Notes under the pieces: model-generated
Databases searched by the model: none
Told to the model about the DNA's origin: nothing
What the model saw: the letters and a program-made list of their open reading frames with translations, nothing else
Shown: positions 8,103 to 17,484 of the stretch, piece by piece
How positions within the stretch are numbered: the first letter of the stretch is position 1
Layout of the letters: every line of letters starts with the position of its first letter
DNA from: Phallusia fumigata
Taxonomy: Eukaryota > Chordata > Ascidiacea > Phlebobranchia > Ascidiidae
Reading direction: 5' to 3'
NCBI GenBank assembly: GCA_008931825.1
Contig: QXVZ01033576.1
Coordinates: 1-23,344 of the forward strand
Length of the DNA stretch: 23,344 nucleotides
Translations under genes and position numbers: made by a program

Positions 8103-8552
8103 CAGGGCTTACCAAACCTTTAGGTCTGCGCCCCATTAAATTTATTAAGCTTTTCTGTGACCCCTTGTTCAAAACATGCATTCAGTTTCGAAGGCCATTT
8201 TGGCATGTCAGTGTAATTAGCATTTTTGCATGTAACCTCGACTTCGCTCAACCACACTTCCGGCAATTTAATGACTAAAATCTCGCACACTTTTATGATA
8301 GAATGAAGGTGCCAAAGTGACAAAACAAACGAAGACCCAACTGCGTAATAAGCATGGGGAATTATCTTCTCGTTGTCCGCTTCTAAACGCATTTTCTTGA
8401 TACGAGATTATCTGCATTAAAAATTTGTGTTCTGCATTGGTTTTGACATTTGCGCGTTGAAAGCCAGAAATATAACAAATAATAAAAATGTAGCACTTCG
8501 TGTTAAAATCAGTATACTCGCTTCAACACTAAACTTCGTCGCGCCCCCCTAT
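8103..8552. repeat. Non-autonomous hAT-like element, copy 2 (cassette 7-8 intron)
   Basis: The left end CAGGGCTTACCAAACC followed by TTTAGGTCTGCGCCCC resembles hAT terminal inverted repeats. The body matches 3141-3520 (for example ACGCATTTTCTTGATACGA, and CGCGCCCC near the other end). Length is about 450 bp with no transposase. The 117- and 90-codon open frames overlapping it are not conserved in copy 1. Confidence 0.5.
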
Positions 8553-8679
8553 GCACTTGTAATAAACATGAAAAATGTTTTTAGGATCTGTTTGTAAAAG
8601 CAATTTTAAAAGGTTATATACTGGTGTGCTCTTTTACTGATGATTTTTTTGTAAAACCGTGCTTTTTTCACTTTTTAAG

Positions 8680-8841
8680 CTAAGAAAACTCGACCTATAT
8701 ATCAACCCTATCGGTGATCAAGGGGCAACTTTACTGGCTCCTGGCGTTCACAACACTAAAGAGCTGGTGCTGCGCAAATGTGGGATCGGAAGTGATGGCG
8801 TGCGATGTCTCACAGAGAAGATAGCCGTTTTGGATCAACCG
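8680..8841 (+). CDS. NLR gene A: LRR cassette exon 8 (two LRRs)
   Basis: A 162-bp phase 0/0 exon, acceptor CTTTTTAAG, donor GTATTC. It encodes LRKLDLYINPIGDQG, ATLLAPGVHN, TKELVLRKCGIGSDGVRC, ending AVLDQP. Serine 7 of the consensus LDLS is tyrosine here. K27 is shared with cassette 4. The intron after it is the uninterrupted version of the intron after cassette 5, useful as an empty-site reference. It is the last intact cassette before a decayed copy and the terminal exon. Confidence 0.9.
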
Positions 8842-9747
8842 GTATTCTTAAAATTTTGCTGGTGTGCTACATTTGCAACGTGTAGGATTAAAATGTAAAC
8901 ACTGCTGGGGTACGATTATCGAAGTCACTTAGAAATAATTTGCATTGATGATTCCATGATGCAAATTGAGTGTTGCACGAAATATTAAAACACGACATGA
9001 TAACTCCAATGTGACGTCATTTGGGACACGCTTGAATAAATGCACATTTTTTAAGTTGCGCTTGTTCTGCAAATGCAAATTAGGCACAGTTTATTTCACC
9101 TTTTGACCTTTATGACCATTCAGTTCCACCGCAAGTCAATGCTAAATCCCAACATGAACCCAATACTACAAAATGTGAAACCTTTACTGGATTTACGTAT
9201 GATTGGAAAACGCGCTTTGCTTTTTTTTCGTTTTTACTTGTCAATTTTCTAGTCACATCTTGTATACATTGTTGTTTTTACTACTTATTAAGCTAAGGAA
9301 TTTGACCTATCCCGCAACAACATCGGTAATCTATTGGGCGGCAAATGTGGTGTATAAATAGAGTTTTTAACAATTACATCGACACCAACTCCTTTATAAT
9401 AAGATGCAGCTGTTATTTAACAGAGTAATGAAGCATCAAACTCTTACGCTGAAAAATCAATTGTCGATTTAGATCAATTCTTCATTTATGTATTGCTGTT
9501 TCCCTTATCTAATCGGCTTGTGTGTTTTGCTACCAAACCGTTTCAGTTTCTGAAATCGTCTTCAGGTCCTACTGAACTTTAAACCCTTTAACACGTACTT
9601 ATGAACATACTCGAAAAGTAGTTGCATCGCGATGCATACTCAAAATCTTTCCAAATCCATCCATCTTTATGACCCAAATGTTGTCAAAACCGGTTTTGAG
9701 CTACATCATAGCATAATTTGATTTTTTTGAATTCCGATGTTATTTAG
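8842..9747 (+). other. Intron of gene A from cassette 8 to terminal exon, containing a decayed cassette
   Basis: About 900 bp, AT-rich. The first ~230 bp is homologous to the intron after cassette 5 (GATTATCGAAGTC; later GGACACGCTTGAATAAA). It contains the relic at 9293-9345, then non-coding sequence until a good polypyrimidine/TATTTAG acceptor at 9747. Confidence 0.7.
9293..9345 (+). pseudogene. Decayed LRR cassette exon relic
   Basis: After TTATTAAG the sequence CTAAGGAATTTGACCTATCC aligns with the cassette start, but one base is lost after the second codon, shifting the frame. The similarity continues through CGCAACAACATCGGT (the N-x-I-G segment) and then stops. A GGCAAATGTGG scrap may correspond to the later C-G-I part after an internal deletion of roughly 80 bp. 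It cannot encode an LRR pair. Confidence 0.75.
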
Positions 9748-9918
9748 ATGGAAAAGTTGGACTTGAGCTACAGCAAGCTGACAGATGAATGCGCCGAATC
9801 GTTGGCCAAATGTGCTCGTAATATTAGGACTCTGGAAATAGCTGAATGTGGGTTATCAGAAGCAAAGGTGGAACTCATCAGATCAAGTCTCGATGGTCAT
9901 CATCATTTCCTGACATGA
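9748..9918 (+). CDS. NLR gene A: terminal LRR exon with stop
   Basis: A 171-bp exon (56 codons plus TGA at 9916) after acceptor GTTATTTAG. It encodes MEKLDLSYSKLTDECAESL, a middle IRTLEIAECGLSEAK, and ends DGHHHFLT. It keeps the LxxLDLSxxxL and TLEIxECGL pattern of the cassettes but is much more divergent, as expected of a C-terminal capping pair outside the homogenised array. The ATG at its start is in the position of the first leucine of the cassettes and is not a translation start. With all cassettes used, the visible gene A protein would have about 809 residues and 18 LRRs. Confidence 0.88.
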   Translation: MEKLDLSYSKLTDECAESLAKCARNIRTLEIAECGLSEAKVELIRSSLDGHHHFLT

Positions 9919-9955
9919 ATTCTCAGTGTAATTGCTTCACAGTAGTCACAACACA

Positions 9956-9961
9956 AATAAA
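9956..9961 (+). terminator. Polyadenylation signal AATAAA of gene A
   Basis: A canonical AATAAA hexamer 38 bp after the stop codon of the terminal exon, followed by a T-rich/GT-rich stretch (GTTGTTTCTTATGTTTT). A very short 3' UTR is implied. Confidence 0.75.
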
Positions 9962-10396
9962 GTTGTTTCTTATGTTTTCTGCATTTTTAAGTGTGCCAAC
10001 CGTCGCCCCCGCTAAGCTACAGATCTGTGTGTTTGTGTCTAAAGTTGCCAGATGTTAAAAATCTTTAAGCTTTAACAGAAATTTGCATTGCTGTTTTTCA
10101 TATTTGAAACATATTTTAAAGTGCGATGTATGTACATGGCAGTCAGTTTTGCTATTTATGTTAAATTGTTTACTTAACTGATTTCTCATCTTAACCACAC
10201 TGTTATTTCACCTTGTTTACCAACTCAGAATACCGGTTCCGTAAAACGGTCACTGAAAAACACTAAACCCATCCCTTGTTGTTAAGATAGTAAAAGCTAG
10301 ATTCCAGCTTTAACAGGTTCAATCTTTCAATTTTAAGGCTGAAAAGACTTCACAAAACAGAAGCACATGATAGTGAACATTTTATTGCTTTTGACT
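9962..10396. other. Intergenic spacer after gene A
   Basis: About 430 bp of AT-rich sequence with no conserved open frame or recognisable element. A 70-codon frame (9846-10058) starts inside the terminal exon in another frame and is not supported. Confidence 0.6.
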
Positions 10397-11639
10397 AATT
10401 ATTATGGTACCCTTCCACGAAGGGGACACATATTGTTTTTACTCTGTTTTTTTCCTTTTTCTGTCTAACGCGGGTTTGTTCCCACGTTTTGGTCAAGAAT
10501 TTTTTTTCAAATTTGCACACATGATTACCCCAGTTCACCCATCGGTTCACCCACAGGCCCCTAACACGTGAAGTTTTTAAAACAGCAATATTTAACAAAG
10601 TAAGTTACCTAATAATTTCCTATTTTGATGATTGATGCAATGTAAACTATAGACTTTAATTTGGATTCACCATTTTTTACTTTTTGACCGCAAATGTTCA
10701 GTTTTTTGTTTACATGCCCTTTGCTTCATACATACTAACCCAAATGTGTTGAAATTTAAAATGTACATATGTAGGATGCTTTTGCATTGCTTGTTTAAAA
10801 TTTTAGCACGATCGGTCAAGTATTTACCCTTACAGCTGCAAATACGTGTTCAAACGCTGACTGTTTTGCCCCAAATGCAAAACGATCTGACGCAAGGGAG
10901 TGATTGACAAGTTTACGACACAATCGACGCAACGCCCAGCGGTTGGTAACAGGCTGCTATTTCACACAGAAACGGGCGTTTATTTGGTGCGGCAAGGCGG
11001 GCGTTTCGCTGATTAAACTTAAGCTGTGATGACCTCAGTATATTTGCTGTTTTGCGATGAAGAAGACAGTGCGGCAAAGCTATTTATTTTTTCGTTCCTA
11101 CGCGCAAAACCTCCCAACATGTATAAAGAAATGATGTAAAAAGATATAAAGCTGTAAAAAGATAATTCGTTACACAAACTTTGCTCTGATTTACAGTTGT
11201 ACTCTCTTGTACATTAGCATGTAAGCTTATGTTTGGTTGGTCAAAAAGCGCAATGTGGTTATTGGATTTACAGCGCGTTGCTGAAACTGCGTTGGAAAGG
11301 GTCGTTTAGAGTTTGCGGTTTACTACGGCTCGGCCAAGGGTCACTGCAGGTCAAACTATTGGTTAGCGTGACTGTGGGGTTTGATTCATGCTTTTGACAT
11401 TGAGATTGAAATTGACATGATGTAAGAAATGATTTAGATTATAAATGGAAATCTATTTTTGAAAATTTAATTTGTAAAACTGATTTTTAAGCTGATCATG
11501 TCTTAAAAACATCACTATCATTCACTAATTGCATTTGTGTGGGACCCATATGCTTATGCTAGCAGAAACAATCATGTTATAAAATGCCAAAGGATTGAAG
11601 GACCTAATGTAATGTGGGTATTGAAAATATATCCAATAT
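10397..11639. repeat. Composite dispersed repeat, copy B (single-copy form)
   Basis: About 1.24 kb in the same orientation as copy A. It has the start hairpin (GTACCCTT/AAGGGGAC, one mismatch), AACGCGGGTTTGTTCCCACG, ATTTACCCTTACAGC, AGCGGTTGGT, AAACGGGCGTTTAT, GGTCACTGCAGGTCAAACTATT and AGCAGAAACAATCATGTTAT, each once and in order. It serves as the reference for recognising the doubled segments in copy A. No coding capacity; family unknown. Confidence 0.7.
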
Positions 11640-12775
11640 TTCGTGTTTGTTGAAACTTAAGGTATTTTGTTTTTACTAAAACTACCTTGCTTTATGATTT
11701 GCATTTTAGTGGTTTTATTTGCTGTAAAAATTAATTTGTTGCTCGTGCAAGTTTAAAACATCAACTTACAATTAAAAGTTGACGAAGTGTTTGAACTCGT
11801 AGCGCCAAATATTTACGGTTGACCATTTTTCCGAGCAATCCCACGCCACACGTGTGCGGTTTAGTGTTTTGGGATCTAGTTGCCAGTTTGTTACCTTTGC
11901 AGTTGTCCTTATACGTACATAAATTTGTAATGTTTTAATTCAAAGCGTTAAATTGTTTTGCTTGTGCCTTAATTAACATGTGTTTTATTAAACAACTGAA
12001 AATCCGACTAAACGCCGGGCACCTAAAGCAATTTCTCTCATTTGGGATCGGCAGCGAAGGTGTTAACATTTTATTGCTCTCAGCAAAGCTATAAGAGGTG
12101 TCAAAGTCGTTCCTCGCAGAGATGGATTCGTATTCTTTCTAACCGCGCAAATCAACAGGAAAACTATTGCGACCGCAACGGATCCAGATGTTTTAATCCA
12201 GAGTTACCTTTTTTCTTCGAACTGACGTGGTCCAACTTATTGCATCCGTGTATCGTTAGCCGTGGCGCTTTGCAACGCGTAGTGAGATGTGATTTGAGAG
12301 TAACGTGATTCGGGTTGCCATTGGTCCGATTTAAGTTTTCGATTTCAGTTCTAACCGATGTAGCGGCTTCGCATGACAAACTGATTGTCTTTTAAAGTTA
12401 CAAAAAAGACAAAAACCGGCAAAAAACTTTTTTCTGCAACTTGCTGCGTTTTCGCAAGTTTTATTTAAACCGATGAGATGATTAAAACGAAGCCAAAAAC
12501 AAAACTATTGAATTGTAATGTTCAAAAACGCCTGAAGGAAAATAAGAAAATATAAATTACCAGATTTTTTTAAATTCCATACTGATTTTTCTCCATTTGA
12601 AAAGATTCACCAAAGTGTTTTTCCCGCGGCAATCCACTACTTGACACGCTTGAGTAAGTTTTACAACGACGCGACCAATTAGCACACTTGAGTTTGTCAA
12701 CGCGTGTCAAAGTCGTTCCTTGCAAAGTCATTTGGTTGCTGAAGTTGATGGCGTGCGAATGTGGAAGCTGTTACA
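11640..12775. other. Intergenic region with weak LRR-like scraps
   Basis: No supported gene. GGGATCGGCAGCGAAGGTGT (12037-12056) resembles the cassette segment coding G-I-G-S-E-G-V, and GATGGCGTGCGA near 12750 matches the D-G-V-R segment. A ~24-bp sequence beginning GTGTCAAAGTCGTTCCT occurs at 12098-12121 and 12704-12727. These may be remnants of an old LRR exon, or chance. Confidence 0.35.
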
Positions 12776-13069
12776 AAGTAAGTTTTATTTTAAACCTTTC
12801 TAAATGTACGAATCAGATGGAAAGAACTCTGATCTTAACTTTTCCATGTATTTTCATCCAGAGTTAACGTTTTGTTTCAACTGGTATATTTCAATTTCTG
12901 TTAGTAGACCGCTGCATGTAAATATTAAGGATAATTAGGATTAATTTGCAAGTGCAATATTTGTAAATAGAATCTCCGTGTTTCGACAATTAACAAACTC
13001 AAAAGCGACTGTAGAAACTAGAAAACCATTTTCTGCAGTATCTAGCTACAAAAGGCGTTTCAGGCTCTG

Positions 13070-13077
13070 TGACGTCA
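13070..13077. promoter_or_regulatory. CRE-type palindrome TGACGTCA (block copy 1)
   Basis: A perfect TGACGTCA, the consensus site for CREB/ATF bZIP factors, set in GCTCTGTGACGTCACACACA. It is conserved with its flanks in copy 2 (16236-16243). Function is inferred only from motif and conservation. Confidence 0.4.
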
Positions 13078-14632
13078 CACACACACCGGCGCGTTATTTT
13101 AATCGGCACTGATTGCAGAAAGTCCCGCGTTTCGTTTCTGTCGAAGTAGTTTAATATATGTTTAGAATCTCTTTTGCTTTTACCTTTACTAATGCGCTTA
13201 ATTGATAGCTTTCTTATTTACTCTTAAACAATCTCATCGACATTCATCTGTCACTTGTCCTCTGTCTAAAACCAACATTCCGTAACTTCAGAGTTTCACT
13301 TGGATGTAAACATACAAGTCTGTTTTAGTTTGTCGGAATAGCGAAATAGTTAGACATAGCTAGAACTAACTGGCGCTAAGGTGGGGCGGGTGACCTTGAC
13401 TTTGGAGGAGAAAGTTTATAACCTCGGTTTATTATCGCCATTGCTTTTCTCTTTAATAATGTTTTTCCGCAAAACCCAATCACCATAGAAAAATCATGAA
13501 CCTTTATCTTTCAATTGTTCTCTACAACTAACATTTCTTTATTTCAGATTTTTACTTGTGTGTAAACATAGGAGTCTCTGGCGGGTTAACCGAGATCGCG
13601 GAATCGTTAGGCCCTGTTAAGACCAACCAGCCGAAGTCAGAAGGAGTCCTTCCATTGACAGACACGTTGGCGCTGTAGGTAAAAATACAGTGGCACATAC
13701 AGCTGGGGTTTAGGTTAGGTAATATAGGTGGGATGCGTTTGGGATTAACGACCCTCGTAGGGATTTTCTGCGACCAATTTCTAGTTGAGTGTGGCGGGTT
13801 GCTAAACGACTTCAGGCAAAATAAGTTGCGCATAAAAACACGACCTAGGCACATTGTCCGCGTCCGGGCGGGACTTGGTAAAGACAACGTTACTCTCTGA
13901 GCTTTCGAGTCCAAGGGGCAGGCTTAACTGACAGTTTGTCTGCAAAATCTTTAGACACACCCTTGTAGGGGGCAAACTAATGCTAAAGTTTCCGAAAGGA
14001 TTGCATAAAAAACTGATGACATTCAGTTCGTTTGATCCTGTTTGAGACTAAGGCTTTGGGAATGGTAAATTTTGTTATTGTCATAGTAATAGCCATTCGT
14101 GCATGTAAACCTGATATAACTAAAGTCGTAAACGACATGATATCTGCAAACTAGATTCAAGCCTACTCAGCTTGCATTCTGTTGAGTTTTTGTTATAATT
14201 CAGGTAAACCCATAAATATACGATGACTGGTTCATTGCAGTTCCCATAAATATACATATCATTCCTAAAGATTTTATAATTATTCGGTTTGCATGTTATT
14301 ACAAAAACCATGAACAGCGAAATACCGTCATTCGCCCATAAAATTAATTTAATTATATTTTTTGCAATACCTTGCACATGAAGTAAACTATTTTCAAAAT
14401 AATAGCTAAGTCTATTTATACATACAGTTTTAGTGATTAAATGCCAATTATATAACAGAACAGCGGTCTGCAAAGAACGTTTTAAACAAATTAACACACA
14501 GGAAAGACATGTGTTTGATTGTACTTTCGTCAAACTACTGTCATATTCTCGGTCAAACCAAAAATATTTGAAAGCGATCTTCATGTACTTGTAATATTTG
14601 CCTTCAAAAAATACATATTACAAACTATTTCA

Positions 14633-14763
14633 TTCTTCCAGTCCAATAAACGATAACGTCGTCTGCAAAACGGCAGTTTTATAAGGCTTGTTATGCGAAT
14701 CGCTCATGCTTGATCGTAATGGTGGCGCCACAGAGTCATATTTATGAGCTCACCGATGAGTCA
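14633..14763. promoter_or_regulatory. Conserved 131-bp core with AP-1-like sites (block copy 1)
   Basis: Aligns without gaps to 17354-17484 at about 85% identity by eye, clearly above much of the surrounding block. It contains GGCGCCA, a GAGTCA half-motif, the palindrome TGAGCTCA-like GAGCTC and a terminal TGAGTCA (14757-14763), the AP-1 consensus. It could be an enhancer, promoter or the end of a mobile element. Confidence 0.4.
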
Positions 14764-15062
14764 TCTTTTTTCGATGTACCATTTTTGTGCAGCCTTATTG
14801 ATGTCGAGACTCGAGATCTTAGCTGATGTGGAAGTGGTGCTGTGAAAGTCATTGCATGATGAATTAATAAAGTGAGCAACAAAACTTTTGATGTGAAAGT
14901 AAAGTATGTCTTGTTTGTTTATTTAAAATTTTTATTGACGAAAATCGAAGTGTAAGGTATATTAATTCAGTTAATTTCACCACTGCCTTAATGGAGTTTT
15001 ACGGATTATGTTTCACACTAATGTTTTTTAAATGAGTGTTGAGCAACTCAGTAAATCAGATT

Positions 15063-15919
15063 TTCTTCCATGAAGGGAACACGTACTGTTTTCACTGTTT
15101 TCTTCTTCTTTACTTTTTTTCCGTCTAACGCCGGTTTGTTTCCTCCGTTTGGTCAAGAAAAAGTCGTTTAATTTTATTTTCAAATTTGCACACGTAATAG
15201 TGTTTGGCCCGTTTATTCAGGAAAGCCAAACAGGCGTTTCGTTGCCTAGAATCAAGCTGTAATTGCGCTGTGGTAACCTCAATATAACGAGTTTTACTAA
15301 TTGTCCTACTATTTCGCTGCCGCATAGTCAATATAGTTCATAAAAATATAGATGTATGTTTCGTAAACGCAAAACCTTCCAACGTTAGACGCAGCTGAGT
15401 GGATAGTATTACACCATTGGTTTGGGTATAGAACAGACTTTCTCAAGTGTTGGTAACCATTCAGTATGCGAAAATCAAACTGTGGTTGCGTAGTGGTAGC
15501 CGAAATGCGTTTGTTTTAAACTGAAAAATACGGTGCATTACAACAACATGACTCCTATTTATAATAGTTTTCAATTGTACAGTAGCATGTAACGCGGGTT
15601 TGTTCCCAGGTTTTGGTCAAGAATGAGTTGTTTGTTCAAATTTGTTCAAACTTTTACACATGATAGATGGGTATTTGAAGTTGTGCACTGACTACTTGTT
15701 ACTCAAGTTCACACCCATCGGTTCACACACAGGGCCAAAACGTAAATTTTTTATTCAGCAATATTTAACAAAGTAAGTCAGCTCGAGGATTCCTAAGTCT
15801 AGTTGATACAATGCAAAATTTATAAAGTAGTTTTTGACTTTAGTTTGTATTTACCCATTTATATCTTATTATTCCAAATTATTAACTTTTTGTTTACATG
15901 TCCTGTACTTTAGACATAC
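15063..15919. repeat. Composite dispersed repeat, copy C (degenerate, two partial units)
   Basis: Contains two partial units of the family. The first (about 15063-15400) has the start hairpin remnant CTTCCATGAAGG, CCGTCTAACGCCGGTTTG and AAACAGGCGTTTCG. The second (about 15590-15919) has AACGCGGGTTTGTTCCCAGG, TTGAAGTTGTGCACTGAC and TTGTTTACATG. The right edge breaks at GACATAC exactly where block copy 2 begins. Confidence 0.6.
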
Positions 15920-16235
15920 GTAAGTTTTATTCTAATCCTTTCTGAATGAGCTGATCAGCTGGAAAAGTACTGTTAACCTTACTTTTCCAGATTTTTTATC
16001 CAGAGTTTACGTTTTGTTTAAACTGTTATATTTCAACTTATTTTTATCACGTAGTTGTAGACGCGCTGCATGTTAAAATTAAGGATAATTAGGATTAATT
16101 TGCATTAAAGTGCAATATTCGTAATCGGAATTTTTTGTTTTGATGACATTACAAATCAAACTTTAAAGCAACTTCAAAAACTAGAAAACCATTTACCGCA
16201 GGTTCTTGTTGCAACACAAGGCGCTTCAGGCTCTG

Positions 16236-16243
16236 TGACGTCA
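16236..16243. promoter_or_regulatory. CRE-type palindrome TGACGTCA (block copy 2)
   Basis: The counterpart of 13070-13077. Flanking CAGGCTCTG on the left and CACACACCGGCGCGTT on the right are also kept between the two copies. Confidence 0.4.
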
Positions 16244-17353
16244 CACACACCGGCGCGTTCTTTTAATCGGCGCTGATTGTACAAACGGAGTCCCGCATTA
16301 CTGTCGTGTCGAAGTAAGTCTGGGTATAAGAATCTGCAACTTTACCAATGTGCCTAATTCATAGCTTTTAATTTACTCTTAAACATTCTCATCGACCAAC
16401 GTACGAGTCTGTTGTGGCTTAATTGAAATTGCGAGATCGTTAGATCTAGCTGAGACTAAATGGCGCTGGGTAGGGTGAGTGACCTTGATTTTGGAATTAA
16501 AAAGTTTATAACTTGGGTTTTTAATCGCTTGTGCTTTATCTTTGATATTGGGCTACATTTAACAAGTGAATAAAAGTAAAAAACATTTTTTCCGCCAAAC
16601 TCCAATCACTCATAGAAAATCTCATGGACATTCACTTGTGAATTGTCCCCACAAATAACCTTCCTTAATATTAGATTTTTACTTGTACAGAAACACAGGA
16701 GTCTGTCTCGGGTTAACCAAGATCGCGGAATCGTTAGGGTTGTACTGTCCGTGCTGGTGCGAGCGGTCCTCTGTGGGTTTTTTTGTTTCGAAGAGACCGG
16801 CTTGCCAGTTTGCCTAAAATGTCCTGTGAGACACCCATAGGGGCGCAAACTGATGTTAAAGTTTCCTAAAGGATTGCATGAAAAACTTGGTGACATTAAG
16901 TTTGTTTAAGATCCAAAATAAAACTGGCTTTGGGAATGGTCAATTTGTTATTTTTCATAGAAACAGAAATATCCCATAGTAAGAGTCAGTGGGTGCTTAG
17001 TATCCATGATTCGTTTTACGTATCTGGCTTTTAATCTGACATTCGTGCACGTAATCTTATTAATAACAACAATATCTGCAAAGTAGGTTATAACAAGTAA
17101 ACACATGAAGTAAACTATTTTCATAATTATTAGCTTGGTATCTGGATGTATATACATAGTTTAGCAATTAAATACCAATAATATAACAAAATAGCTGCTC
17201 TGCAAAAATACGTTTTACAGAAATAAACACACATGTTTGATTTGTTCTTTTGTTAAACTACTGTCTAATTTCCTGTAAAACCACAAATAGTTAAAGGCAA
17301 TCGCCATTTACCTGCAACACTTGCCCCAAAACTACAAGTTACCACCTATTGCA

Positions 17354-17484
17354 TCCTTCCAGTCCAATTAACGATAACGTTGTCTGCAAACTGACAGTTT
17401 TGTAAGACCTGTTGCGCGAATCGCTTAAGCTTGACCGTAAAGGCGGCGCCACTGAGTCACATTTATGAGCTCGCTGATGAGTCA
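17354..17484. promoter_or_regulatory. Conserved 131-bp core with AP-1-like sites (block copy 2)
   Basis: The gap-free counterpart of 14633-14763, with GGCGGCGCCACTGAGTCAC, TATGAGCTC and a terminal TGAGTCA (17478-17484). The near-AP-1 sequence before GAGCTC is a full TGAGTCA here, so this copy has two. Confidence 0.4.

Larger units (their letters stand above)
12776..15060. repeat. Duplicated non-coding block, copy 1
   Basis: About 2.3 kb homologous to 15921-17785, starting GTAAGTTTTATTTTAA. Conserved landmarks in order: GGATAATTAGGATTAATTTGCA, GCTCTGTGACGTCACACACA followed by CCGGCGCGTT, GGCGCT with GTGACCTTGA, GATCGCGGAATCGTTAG, GGATTGCATRAAAAACT, CAGTCCAATWAACGATAACG and TATGAGCTC with GATGAGTCA. 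Open frames on the minus strand (120 and 154 codons) are not preserved in copy 2, so the block looks non-coding. It also contains an internal tandem duplication of about 257-bp period (13232-13350 versus 13492-13605). Nature unknown. Confidence 0.7.

Noticed and set aside
7925-8278. 117-codon frame continuing from cassette 7
   Set aside because: It reads through the GTATTT donor into the intron and the hAT-like element; the exon ends at 7999.
8120-8392. 90-codon minus-strand frame
   Set aside because: It lies in the hAT-like element and is not preserved in the other copy at 3141-3520.
12042-12308. 88-codon plus-strand frame with overlapping minus-strand frame
   Set aside because: No recognisable domain, no splice context and no paralogue in the window.
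13552-13914. 120-codon minus-strand frame in block copy 1
   Set aside because: The corresponding part of copy 2 (around 16680-16860) is partly deleted and has no matching frame; the translation shows no domain.
14120-14584. 154-codon minus-strand frame in block copy 1
   Set aside because: Copy 2 (16948-17340) does not keep the frame; AT-rich sequence easily gives long frames.
14700-14750. GGTGGCGCCA as a retroviral-type primer binding site between LTRs
   Set aside because: The two blocks lack TG...CA ends and LTR structure, are too diverged, and enclose no gag/pol coding sequence.
15125-15331. 68-codon minus-strand frame
   Set aside because: It lies in degenerate repeat copy C and is not conserved in copies A or B.
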